Assembly (NCBI GenBank): GCA_905234645.1
Contig: CAJOIS010000009.1
Coordinates: forward strand, 1 to 64,000
Source: an uncultured Bacteroidales bacterium
GTDB taxonomy: Bacteria; Bacteroidota; Bacteroidia; Bacteroidales; F082
Length of the DNA stretch: 64,000 nucleotides
Direction of reading: 5' to 3'
This document shows positions 38,332 to 47,313 of the stretch, piece by piece. The position numbers were made by a program, and so were the translations under genes. Under the pieces are notes generated by a model. It was given only the letters and a program-made list of their open reading frames with translations, was not told the DNA's origin and searched no databases. Each line of letters opens with the position of its first letter. The first letter of the stretch is position 1.

Positions 38332-38389
38332 TGTGGAATTTTGTGGAATTTTCCACATTTTTATAAATAATGTGGAATTTTGTGGATTC
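38332..38389. repeat. Cluster of TGTGGAATT / TTTTCCACA motifs (DnaA-box-like)
   Basis: TGTGGAATT at 38332, 38342, 38371; TTTTCCACA 38349; TGTGGATTC 38381. Confidence 0.75.
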
Positions 38390-39210
38390 TACAAATACAG
38401 GAATCCCGTGCATTTATGGCGCGGTAAGGGGAAAATGGAAGTGTTCGGATCGGGATGCACGTGTTTCATGCGAAACTGCTCATAAAGACGGCTTATGGCG
38501 CATTCAGGCGTGTTATTGTTCTCACTGAGATGGCATAGCATGATGCTTTTAATGCCTGGATGGTAAATCTCGGCAATGAAACGCGCCGACTCCTTATTGC
38601 TTAAATGGCCGAACGGCCCGGAGATACGCTGCTTGAGGATGTAAGGATACGAACCGTTTTCCAGCATTTCCACATCGTAGTTCGACTCGATGACAATGTT
38701 GTCGGCACGACGGATCTGCTCCTTCACCACCTTGTCAAGCATCCCGATATCGGTGGCGATGGTCAATGTATGCCCCTCATAATTAAAATGATAGCCCACA
38801 GCTCCTCGCCCATCGTGCATCACGGGGAATGCCTCTATCGTGATGCCACTGATCTCAAAGGGTTGCATCGTCTCTATCTCATGGAACAAAGCCGTATCCA
38901 CATGGTTGGTAATCTTGCCTTCGGCGATGCCTTGCAAGCAATCCGAATGGGCATAGATCGGTATGGGGAAGTTCTTTGTAAACACTTCCATGCCTTTCAC
39001 GTGGTCGATATGGTCGTGGGTGACGAGGATGGCCTTGATGCTCGTCGGCGACAAATCATTCTGTGCCAAGCATTTCACAATCTGCTGCGATGGGATACCC
39101 ACATCGACCAAGACACCTTCGTCCTGCTTGCCCACATAATAGCAATTGCCGCTGCTGCCCGAGGCAAAGCTGCAAAAGACAAAAGGCGAAAGGCAGGAAA
39201 AAAGGTCCAT
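38389..39210 (-). CDS. MBL-fold metallo-hydrolase (YycJ/VicX-like)
   Basis: SGSSGNCYYVG, VTHDHIDHVKG, CHLSENNNTPE. Confidence 0.9.
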   Translation of the reverse strand: MDLFSCLSPFVFCSFASGSSGNCYYVGKQDEGVLVDVGIPSQQIVKCLAQNDLSPTSIKAILVTHDHIDHVKGMEVFTKNFPIPIYAHSDCLQGIAEGKITNHVDTALFHEIETMQPFEISGITIEAFPVMHDGRGAVGYHFNYEGHTLTIATDIGMLDKVVKEQIRRADNIVIESNYDVEMLENGSYPYILKQRISGPFGHLSNKESARFIAEIYHPGIKSIMLCHLSENNNTPECAISRLYEQFRMKHVHPDPNTSIFPLPRHKCTGFLYL

Positions 39211-39284
39211 CTCGAATGATTTTGGGCGCAAAAGTAGAAATTAAATTGGTTTTTTCACTATTTTTGAGGCCAAATTAATCAACA

Positions 39285-40316
39285 ATGGAAAACACCTTTG
39301 ACCCCAATGCGGCCGCCGTGGCCGACTCCGGCATCTACGGCCTGCCCTGCACCGCCGAAGAGGCGCAAATCATCATCATCCCCGTGGAGTGGGAACTCAC
39401 CACGAGCTACAACCGCGGCACCGTCGACGGCCCCGCCACCATCATGGAGGCCTCCCTACAGGTCGACCTCTGCCACCACGACTACCCCGACCTCTGGCAG
39501 AAAGGCATCTGGATGGACGAATTCCCGAAGGAACTACGCGAACTGCACGACAAGATGGCGCCTTTGAGCGAGAACATCATCAACGCACTGTATGAGGGCA
39601 CCATCGACGACGAACCAGAGAAATATGCCAAGCTTTATGCCCGCATCGAAGCCGCCACGGAAAAGAAAAACGCCTGGCTACGCGAGCGCATCGCCTATTG
39701 GAAGGCACAAGGTAAGGTCGTGGGTCTTTTGGGTGGCGACCACAGCTGTCCCCTCGCCTACCACCAATATCTCAACCAAAAAGGTGTAGAATACGGCATC
39801 CTGCATGCCGACGCCCACTGCGACCTGCGCGAGGCCTTTGAAGGCTTTAAATACTCACATGCCTCCATCTTCTACAACACGCTGAAGTTCGACAACGTGA
39901 AGAAGCTAGTGCAAGTCGGCATCCGCGACTACTGCCATCAGGAGAAGGCCTTGGCCGAGAGCCAGCCCAACCGCATCAAGGTGTTCTTCGACCGCGACTA
40001 CCGCCGCCGCATCTACGAAGGTGGCAGATGGAAAGACCTCGTGGACGAGATGATTGCCGCCTTGCCCGAGAAGGTCTACCTCTCCATCGACATCGACTCC
40101 CTCGACCCGAAACTCTGCCCCAACACAGGCACCCCCGTGCCAGGAGGCCTTGAATATGAAGAACTAATGTATCTGCTCAATCGCATCCGCGAGGCGGGCA
40201 AGGACATCATCGGCTTCGACCTCTGCGAGGTCTCGCCTGCTCCAGACGGCGGAGATTGGGACGGGAATGTCGGCGCGAGAGTTTTATTCCATCTTTGCGG
40301 GGTGGCGGCGAAATAA
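39285..40316 (+). CDS. Ureohydrolase (agmatinase/arginase family)
   Basis: VGLLGGDHSCPLAYHQ; ILHADAHCDLREA; LSIDIDSLDPKLCPNTGTPVPGG. Confidence 0.9.
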   Translation: MENTFDPNAAAVADSGIYGLPCTAEEAQIIIIPVEWELTTSYNRGTVDGPATIMEASLQVDLCHHDYPDLWQKGIWMDEFPKELRELHDKMAPLSENIINALYEGTIDDEPEKYAKLYARIEAATEKKNAWLRERIAYWKAQGKVVGLLGGDHSCPLAYHQYLNQKGVEYGILHADAHCDLREAFEGFKYSHASIFYNTLKFDNVKKLVQVGIRDYCHQEKALAESQPNRIKVFFDRDYRRRIYEGGRWKDLVDEMIAALPEKVYLSIDIDSLDPKLCPNTGTPVPGGLEYEELMYLLNRIREAGKDIIGFDLCEVSPAPDGGDWDGNVGARVLFHLCGVAAK

Positions 40317-40338
40317 TGGTTGTTTGTCTTGCCTTTTC

Positions 40339-40361
40339 GAGACGCGATGAATCGACGTCTC
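40339..40361. repeat. Palindromic intergenic repeat GAGACGCGATGAATCGACGTCTC
   Basis: Stem GAGACG..CGAT/ATCG..CGTCTC. Confidence 0.7.
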
Positions 40362-40519
40362 TACAGGCAACTCTATATACAACAACATTCGTCGGTTCGA
40401 CCGTCTGTTTTCTGTAGCAAAGCACACTATAAAGTGGGAATTTTTCATAATTTTTCACTAAAAGATGTTTTGTTCTCAAAAATAATCGTATTTTTGCAAT
40501 GTGATTAAACGGAAACAGG

Positions 40520-40864
40520 ATGATTAAGACGAAGCAAGAGGTTGAGCAGTTCCTTGCCCAATTTGGCATCAAGTTCGATGTGTGGGGCATTTTCTACCTG
40601 GACAGGGAGAAGAACGAAGAAGCCCTTAAAGCGTTGGGCATCACCCCTAAAGCTCGTGACGAGATTGTGCGCCAACTGCAAACGAACGATTATGTTGAGA
40701 CCTTGCCCACTGATAATTTCGACGAAATGTGGGTGTTCGGTAGAGACATGGAAGGAACTGAGCTATACATCAAAATCGCTTTAGGTCAGCCTAGCAGCCG
40801 AACCATTTGCATTTCGTTCCACATCGCGGAACATCCTATCAATTATGCATTCAAGGAGGAGTAA
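40520..40864 (+). CDS. MqsR-like toxin (RelE-superfamily-like)
   Basis: RQLQTNDYVETLPTDNFDEMWVFGRDMEGTELYIKIA...ICISFHIAE resembles the MqsR C-terminal half; 2 nt before the antitoxin gene. Confidence 0.6.
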   Translation: MIKTKQEVEQFLAQFGIKFDVWGIFYLDREKNEEALKALGITPKARDEIVRQLQTNDYVETLPTDNFDEMWVFGRDMEGTELYIKIALGQPSSRTICISFHIAEHPINYAFKEE

Positions 40865-40866
40865 AA

Positions 40867-41862
40867 ATGGAAAAGTATGTTGAAATAAAAAGTCCTTTCA
40901 CAGGAGGCAAAGTCAAAGAAGTCAGCACTGTGGAAGAACACGAATTCCGGAAAGAACGGTTTTCGGTACACGTGCGCTATTATGTCTGCGAAGACACCGG
41001 CGAGCGTTTTACGACCACGGAACAAGACGAACTGATGTTCAATGAGCTATATTCCCAATATCGTGTAAACCACGGCATACCCTTCCCGGAGGAAATCAAG
41101 GACATTAGGTTGCGTTATGGCCTCAATTACCAGCAAATCAGCAAGATTATGGGGTTTGGCATCAACCAGTATGCACAATACGAAAAGGGACAGATGCCTT
41201 CGGAATCCAACGGCAAGTTGATTTCGGCAGCCATGAGCCGAGAGTTCATGCTGCATTTGTTAGAAGACAGCCGTGCCGAATTTGACGATGGGGAATACAA
41301 CATATTGCTGCAATCGATTATGACCTCAGAGGTGAGACCTGAAAACGAGGTGCAAAAAAGGCTCATCTATCGCGACATCCGCCGTTCCATCTACAATGGC
41401 TTCGGCCAGCTGAACGTCGAAAAGGTGTCCGAGATGGTGAAGTATTTCGTTTGCAAAGAGGACGGCTTGTTTCCCACAAAGCTCAATAAGGAAATGTTTT
41501 ACGCCGACTTTTTGCACTACAAAAAGCATGGCCAGAGCATCAGTGGGCTTCAGTATCAAGCCATACAATACGGTCCCGTCCCCGTTCATTACGACACGGT
41601 CTATGACAACATTGAGGGCATCAGCAAAGAAATCGTGGTGGCACACGACATGGAAAGCACGCGCTTGAGCTGCAAATCATGCGACACCACGGTCTTTGAA
41701 GAGCAAGAGCTTAAAACGCTTGAAGCGGTTTTCGCCAAGATCCATACCATGAACACCCAGGAGGTGATTGACAGAAGCCACGAGGAAGACGCTTGGAAAC
41801 ACTACCGAAACGGCAACCAACTCATCCCCTATTCTGAGGCGTTTTCCATTATGCTGGTGTAA
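40867..41862 (+). CDS. MqsA-like HTH plus DUF4065/SocA (Panacea) antitoxin
   Basis: IRLRYGLNYQQISKIMGFGINQYAQYEKGQMPSESNGKLI HTH; MVKYFVCKEDGLFPTKLNKEMFYADFLHYKKHGQSISGLQYQAIQYGPVPVHYDTVYDNI DUF4065. Confidence 0.85.
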   Translation: MEKYVEIKSPFTGGKVKEVSTVEEHEFRKERFSVHVRYYVCEDTGERFTTTEQDELMFNELYSQYRVNHGIPFPEEIKDIRLRYGLNYQQISKIMGFGINQYAQYEKGQMPSESNGKLISAAMSREFMLHLLEDSRAEFDDGEYNILLQSIMTSEVRPENEVQKRLIYRDIRRSIYNGFGQLNVEKVSEMVKYFVCKEDGLFPTKLNKEMFYADFLHYKKHGQSISGLQYQAIQYGPVPVHYDTVYDNIEGISKEIVVAHDMESTRLSCKSCDTTVFEEQELKTLEAVFAKIHTMNTQEVIDRSHEEDAWKHYRNGNQLIPYSEAFSIMLV

Positions 41863-41939
41863 GGATTGGTTCGTTTGGATTCGACAGCCATCGGACTTTT
41901 AACGATTGTTTTTAGAAACCGACCCCTTTAAACAATGAC

Positions 41940-43424
41940 TTATTTAAGATTATGGACAAGGCGTACGGACAGACCATCACTGCGATCCATATGATTGTCT
42001 GCATCTAAAACATAGTTGGAAATTGACAAACAACGAATTCCCATCGCATTGTACGATGAAGCCGACCAATAATACCCAGTATTTCCATCTTGGTAAACAG
42101 AGTTGAACATTCGGCAACCCGCAGAAGGTAAAAAGATAGCTCCATTAGGCTCGAAAACGGCAATCCATTCTTCTTCCATAATTATGTTACTGTCATAAAT
42201 ACAATCATTGATGCCATTCAATGTGTATAATGAGGGATCCCAATTGTCAGGCAAAAGAACCACACCTTTTATATTGTCAATCTTCGCACCCGCGAAGCGT
42301 ATTCCCGAGTCGGTTAGACGCATGTTGAATACGTACTGCCATTCTTCCGAATTAAGTGTGCGCCAATTGTTATTAACCTCACCTCCATTTGAAATAGAAT
42401 TGTATCCCCAATCAGCTTTGCCCGTTTGATCGCTTAAATTGTAAATAGAGTCCCCATATGCAAAATACCCCCAATAGTCTCTTTCTATGCTCCAAGGCTG
42501 ATAATGAAACGCACCATGATTGTAACCACTTGTTCCCCAGCCATAAAGATCGATCCATCCGTTATTCGTTTCAGAAATATTGCTATTATTCTCTCCAATA
42601 TAATCCCATTGATTAGTAGCAAAACGCCAAGTATCGGTAGATGCTTGATATTGTAAGTTTCCTTGTGAAATATATACTTGTTGCGTTTCGCTAACCGAGA
42701 AAAGGCTGTTGATTGCTCCAATAGGAGGCGTCAAATCAAAGTAAAGCGTCATATCCTGGCTATCATATTGTTGCTGGGTGATCGTATTACTGTAAATAGT
42801 ATTGGCACCGTCAAACAGCACAGCTGTATACCGCATCATGTCGCCAGGTTGGAATTCACCTGTTGCATCACTACGCATAGACTGATTATCAGGCTTGAAT
42901 CCTGCGGAAAGTGTCTCTACTGTAACTGCATCACAGCTACCGTTGCCAGCACTTATCAAACGCAATACTTGGCGTCCTTGTGCCGTGGTCACAGCCAGTA
43001 AAGCCATGCTTGGATTGCTTAGACGAACTCTTACACTATGTAAGCCTGCCTCTAAGCGGTTCCTGTGTGTCGCCACAATTGTGCCATCGACACGAACAAC
43101 TTGGATGAGGACATCTCCAGCTTCTGACATTTCTAATGACATTTGGGTCTCATCGGTGAACGGATTAGGATAGGCTTCGCCTAAATGACAGGCCATTCCA
43201 TTCTGCTCGTTGATGCCGTCTATTGAGTTCATTACCAATACAGTATCAGGATAAGCCAACGTCTCCGTCCAACCTCGTGTAACATTGGAGACATTCACTG
43301 CATCAAAGGGGCAGTAAAGACCGTTTTGCGTGTTCGCGGTGAAGGTTAGGGTAACTGATTCTTGCGCCATTGACGATATAAAGGCTGCCAACAGTAACGA
43401 TAATAGCAAACTTACTTTTCTCAT
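41940..43424 (-). CDS. Secreted protein with internal T9SS-type-A-like module and C-terminal FISUMP/DUF1566-like domain
   Basis: Signal peptide; EAYPNPFTDETQMSLEMSEAGDVLIQVVRVDGTIVATHRN; NLQYQASTDTWRFATNQWDYIG. Confidence 0.65.
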   Translation of the reverse strand: MRKVSLLLSLLLAAFISSMAQESVTLTFTANTQNGLYCPFDAVNVSNVTRGWTETLAYPDTVLVMNSIDGINEQNGMACHLGEAYPNPFTDETQMSLEMSEAGDVLIQVVRVDGTIVATHRNRLEAGLHSVRVRLSNPSMALLAVTTAQGRQVLRLISAGNGSCDAVTVETLSAGFKPDNQSMRSDATGEFQPGDMMRYTAVLFDGANTIYSNTITQQQYDSQDMTLYFDLTPPIGAINSLFSVSETQQVYISQGNLQYQASTDTWRFATNQWDYIGENNSNISETNNGWIDLYGWGTSGYNHGAFHYQPWSIERDYWGYFAYGDSIYNLSDQTGKADWGYNSISNGGEVNNNWRTLNSEEWQYVFNMRLTDSGIRFAGAKIDNIKGVVLLPDNWDPSLYTLNGINDCIYDSNIIMEEEWIAVFEPNGAIFLPSAGCRMFNSVYQDGNTGYYWSASSYNAMGIRCLSISNYVLDADNHMDRSDGLSVRLVHNLK

Positions 43425-43590
43425 AGTGTAGTCATTTTCTTTTGTTGGCAAACGTCAGTTCAACGTCTTTCCATTATGTCTGCCATTGGCTTTGGCCGAT
43501 GACGATGCAAAAATAAGAGAATTTGTGTTTCCAATTCCATATTTTTCTAAATTTGCCCCCAAATTATACGATTTCAAACCCATTTAGGAA

Positions 43591-44241
43591 ATGGCACTAA
43601 ACAACCTTTTCACCAGAGGAAGCAGCCGCGAGAAGCACTTCTTCCCCACTTACGTCAAGCAGGCAGAAACGGCACAGGTTGCTGCAAAATACCTCAAGGA
43701 ACTCGTCAAGAGCGACGATCCCGAAGAACGCAAGCTGCTCACCCGCATGATCAAGAAACAGGAAACCACTGGCGACGAGCTACTGCGCGAGTTTTACATC
43801 GAACTGAACGGCGCTTTCGTCACGCCCTTCGACCGCGAGGACATGAACGCCCTGGCCATGGACCTCGACAAATTCCTTGACTTCATTAACCACTCGGCGA
43901 AGACCATACTGATGTACAACCCCAAGAAAATCGACAAGCAGATCAAGGAGATTGTGGACAACATCCACGAGGACGCCACCATCATCATGCAGGTGTTTGG
44001 CCTGCTCGACGACCTCGGGAAGAACCATCAGCAACTCAGCGACTTGTGTCAAAAGGTCACTCTCATCGAGCACGCCGTCGACGACATCTATGGCGACTAC
44101 ATCTCCTACCTCTTCGAGAACGAGAAGGACGAGATCGAGCTGCTGAAATACAAAGAGATAGCGCAGGTCGTGGAAGACACTACCGACCGTGCAAAGGAGG
44201 TGACAAGCACCGTCAAAAGTCTTATCATAAAAGAATCGTGA
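43591..44241 (+). CDS. DUF47 (PhoU-like) protein
   Basis: LLREFYIELNGAFVTPFDREDMNALAMDLDKFLDFIN. Confidence 0.9.
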   Translation: MALNNLFTRGSSREKHFFPTYVKQAETAQVAAKYLKELVKSDDPEERKLLTRMIKKQETTGDELLREFYIELNGAFVTPFDREDMNALAMDLDKFLDFINHSAKTILMYNPKKIDKQIKEIVDNIHEDATIIMQVFGLLDDLGKNHQQLSDLCQKVTLIEHAVDDIYGDYISYLFENEKDEIELLKYKEIAQVVEDTTDRAKEVTSTVKSLIIKES

Positions 44242-45308
44242 TGAACCTCCTGACCATAGCCATTATCCTCTCCATCGTCCTTGCCTTCGTCTTCACCTTC
44301 CTGAATGGCATGAACGACGCGGCCAACTCCATCTCAACCATCATCGCCACCAAGGTGATGACGCCATTTCAGGCCATCCTCTGGGCCTCGTTCTGGGAGT
44401 TCATGGCATTCATTTTCATCCGGTTGATTCTCAACCAACAATTTGCCGTGGGTAACACCATGGCCAACTTCGCCGAACAAAGCGTCATTGACCCCTACCT
44501 CATCCTGTCGGCCCTCGTCGGCGCCGCCATCTGGGTATGGGTCTGCACCAAGAACGGCATGCCCATCTCGACCTCGCACGCCCTCATCGGTGGCATCATC
44601 GGTGCGGCATGGTTCGTCAACGGCAGCTCGGTACTCCACATGACACCTATCCTCATCACCTTGGCCTTCATCGTGTTGTCGCCGCTCCTCGGCCTGTTCC
44701 TGGGTTTCTTCCTCGAGTGCATCTTCTTGAGGATCTTCAAGAACAGCCCCCGCAAACGCGTCGACAAGATCTTCAAGGTGCTGCAGCACTTCTCTACGGC
44801 GGCCTTCTGCGTGGGTCACGGCTCCAACGACGCGCCCAAGACCATGGGTATCATCGCCGTGCTGATGGCCAGCGTGTTCACCACGCAAGGCGTCAGCCCC
44901 GAGATGCGTGAGTTCATCAGCAACTTCTACGACAGCAGCCAGGCCTTCCACATCCCCGACACCCTTGCCGTCGTATGCTATATCATCATGTCGTTGGGCA
45001 TCTTGATTGGCGGCAAAAACGTCATCAAGACCATGGGCGGCGGCTTGGCCAAGATCACGCCCGTGCGTGGCTTCTCGGCTGAGTTTGCTGGTGCCACCAC
45101 CCTCATCGCCACCTCGTTCCTCGGCATCCCTGTCAGCACGACACACACCATCACTGGCGGCGTCATCGGTGTGGGCCTCACCGACGGTATGAAGTCGGTG
45201 AAATGGGTCACCGCCAAACGCATTGTCTTGTCGTGGATCCTCACCATCCCCGTGCCGTTGGTTATCGGCGGCGTGCTTAACCTTTTGTTCCACCTCTTAC
45301 CCATCTGA
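44241..45308 (+). CDS. PiT-family inorganic phosphate transporter
   Basis: FTFLNGMNDAANSISTIIATKV; GHGSNDAPKTMGII; overlaps DUF47 stop (TGATG). Confidence 0.95.
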   Translation: MNLLTIAIILSIVLAFVFTFLNGMNDAANSISTIIATKVMTPFQAILWASFWEFMAFIFIRLILNQQFAVGNTMANFAEQSVIDPYLILSALVGAAIWVWVCTKNGMPISTSHALIGGIIGAAWFVNGSSVLHMTPILITLAFIVLSPLLGLFLGFFLECIFLRIFKNSPRKRVDKIFKVLQHFSTAAFCVGHGSNDAPKTMGIIAVLMASVFTTQGVSPEMREFISNFYDSSQAFHIPDTLAVVCYIIMSLGILIGGKNVIKTMGGGLAKITPVRGFSAEFAGATTLIATSFLGIPVSTTHTITGGVIGVGLTDGMKSVKWVTAKRIVLSWILTIPVPLVIGGVLNLLFHLLPI

Positions 45309-45310
45309 TT

Positions 45311-45958
45311 ATGAGCCTCAACAGTTTTTTCCAGTTTTTCGTTCCAAAGGAGAAGAAGTTCTACCCGCTCTACCAGAAGCAGGCAGAATACATAGAAAAA
45401 GCATCCAAGCTCTTGAGACAGATGCTTGTGGAAACCGACCTGGAACGCTTGGAAAACCTCAGAAAGGAAATTAAAGCCTGCGAGACCGACGGCGACGATG
45501 TACTGCGCGACTTCTACAGCCAACTCTTCTCTACCGTGCTCACCCCCTTCGACCGCGAAGACGTGCACGAACTTGCCGAGATGATGGACACCTTCCTCGA
45601 CCGCATCGACGACTCTGCCAACATCGTCCTCACCCGCCGTTTCCTCGCCGTGGACGAAGACCTCACTAGGATGGCGGAGAATATCATGTTTGCCGCAGAA
45701 AACCTCAGCGGCATCATCCGCGACATGCCTGAGATGTACGACAAACGCAAAGAAATCACGCGTCTCTGCCAAGAGATCAAGACCTTGGAAAACGAAAGCG
45801 ACGTACTCTACGGCAATTACATCAGCAAGCTGTTCCAACAAAACTACAGCCTCACCGAGATCATCAAGCGCAAGGACTTGGTGCAGGTGCTGGAGAATAC
45901 GACTAACTCGGTGAAGTATATATCGGATAAAGTAAGAAGTATTATAAGTAAGTTATAA
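45311..45958 (+). CDS. Second DUF47 (PhoU-like) protein
   Basis: VLRDFYSQLFSTVLTPFDREDVHELAEMMDTFLDRID, paralogous to 43591-44241. Confidence 0.9.
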   Translation: MSLNSFFQFFVPKEKKFYPLYQKQAEYIEKASKLLRQMLVETDLERLENLRKEIKACETDGDDVLRDFYSQLFSTVLTPFDREDVHELAEMMDTFLDRIDDSANIVLTRRFLAVDEDLTRMAENIMFAAENLSGIIRDMPEMYDKRKEITRLCQEIKTLENESDVLYGNYISKLFQQNYSLTEIIKRKDLVQVLENTTNSVKYISDKVRSIISKL

Positions 45959-45960
45959 AT

Positions 45961-46029
45961 GGCTGTTAGCTTTTAGCTATTAGCTTGGCAGCCAACAAGC
46001 TAACAGCTAATTGCTAATAGCAAATAGCC
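45961..46029. repeat. Self-complementary GGCTGTTAGCTTTTAGC... intergenic repeat
   Basis: GGCTgTTAGC..TTAGCTTG / CAAGCTAAC..GCTAATAGCAAATAGCC. Confidence 0.75.
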
Positions 46030-46045
46030 CAAATAAAAACAAACC

Positions 46046-47239
46046 ATGAGACAAATCATCACCAGCCTATTAGACAACGACCTCTACACCTTCAGTGTGT
46101 GCTACGCCTATCTGCAAAAATTCCCGCGCGCCATGGGGCAATACACCTTTGTAGACCGCAACAACACGGTCTATCCCCAAGGCTTCGCCGAGAAACTGAG
46201 GGAACAGTTCGACCTCTATGGCAACATCAAGATCACTGACGAAGAGGTCCGTTTCATGAAACGGAAATGCTACTATTTCCCGCTTTGGTTCTTCACCTTC
46301 CTGAAGGGCTTCCACATGCGTCCCTCCGAGGTCGAAGTGAGCCAAGACGAGGAAGGCCATCTGCATATCACCGTGACAGGCCTATTGTGGCGTACCGTTT
46401 TCTGGGAGATGCCCATCCTGGCTACTGTTTCCGAGCTCATGCACGAGCTGAAAGGCGAGTTTGAGACTTACGACGCCGAGAAAGAATACCAAAAGTCATA
46501 CGCCAAGGGCATCCGTCTCATCGGCAACGGCGTCAAGTTCAGCGACTTCGGCACGCGTCGTCGTTTCTCATTCGAGCACCAAGACCTCGTCATCCGCAGC
46601 TTCATCGAAGCCCAGAAGCAGTTCACCAAGACCTGTTTCGTGGGTACCTCCAACGTGTTGTTGGCCATGAAATACGACCTCACCCCCATTGGCACCATGA
46701 GCCACCAGTTCATCGAGACCTGCTCGCTCTACGGCTACAACGAAGCCAACTACCTCGCCATGGACTATTGGCAGGAAGTCTACGCTGGCAGTCTAGGTGT
46801 ATTCCTATACGACACCTACACGCGCAAGGCCTTCTTCCAAAACTTCACCCAATTGCACGCCAAGTTGTTTGACGGCTTGCGCGTCGACAGCGGCGACAAC
46901 TTTGAAGCCTTAGAGGAAATCATCGAGAAATACAAGGAACTCGGCATCGACCCGGCTCAGAAGTCCATCATCTTCAGCAACGGCCTGAATGTGGACGAAG
47001 CCATCGCCATCCACGAGGCGGTCGCCGGCCGCATGCAAGACTCGTTCGGCATCGGCACCCACCTCACCTGCGACGTCGACAACGTGAAGGCTATGAACAT
47101 CGTAGTGAAACTCACAGCCGCCAAGATCACCGAGAAGCGTAACTGGAAAAAAGTGGTCAAGCTCAGCGACGACCTCGGCAAGTACACAGGCGACCCAGGC
47201 GAGATCGAGATTTGCAAGAAGACGCTGGAGATCGAGTAA
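46046..47239 (+). CDS. pncB: Nicotinate phosphoribosyltransferase
   Basis: LLDNDLYTFSVCYAYLQKFP; GTSNVLLAMKYDLTPIGTMSHQF; LRVDSGDN. Confidence 0.9.
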   Translation: MRQIITSLLDNDLYTFSVCYAYLQKFPRAMGQYTFVDRNNTVYPQGFAEKLREQFDLYGNIKITDEEVRFMKRKCYYFPLWFFTFLKGFHMRPSEVEVSQDEEGHLHITVTGLLWRTVFWEMPILATVSELMHELKGEFETYDAEKEYQKSYAKGIRLIGNGVKFSDFGTRRRFSFEHQDLVIRSFIEAQKQFTKTCFVGTSNVLLAMKYDLTPIGTMSHQFIETCSLYGYNEANYLAMDYWQEVYAGSLGVFLYDTYTRKAFFQNFTQLHAKLFDGLRVDSGDNFEALEEIIEKYKELGIDPAQKSIIFSNGLNVDEAIAIHEAVAGRMQDSFGIGTHLTCDVDNVKAMNIVVKLTAAKITEKRNWKKVVKLSDDLGKYTGDPGEIEICKKTLEIE

Positions 47240-47262
47240 AAGTTGGATATTAAAGGCAAAAG

Positions 47263-47296
47263 AAACGGGCTGCGAGAAACCTCGTAGCCCGTTTTT
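47263..47296. terminator. Hairpin terminator
   Basis: AAACGGGCTgCGAG aaac CTCGtAGCCCGTTTTT. Confidence 0.85.
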
Positions 47297-47313
47297 GATA
47301 ATGCATTCGTAAA

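Noticed and set aside
44334-45293. 319-aa minus-strand ORF opposite the PiT transporter
   Set aside because: His/Asp/Gly-rich composition typical of antisense shadow ORFs; PiT is unambiguous.
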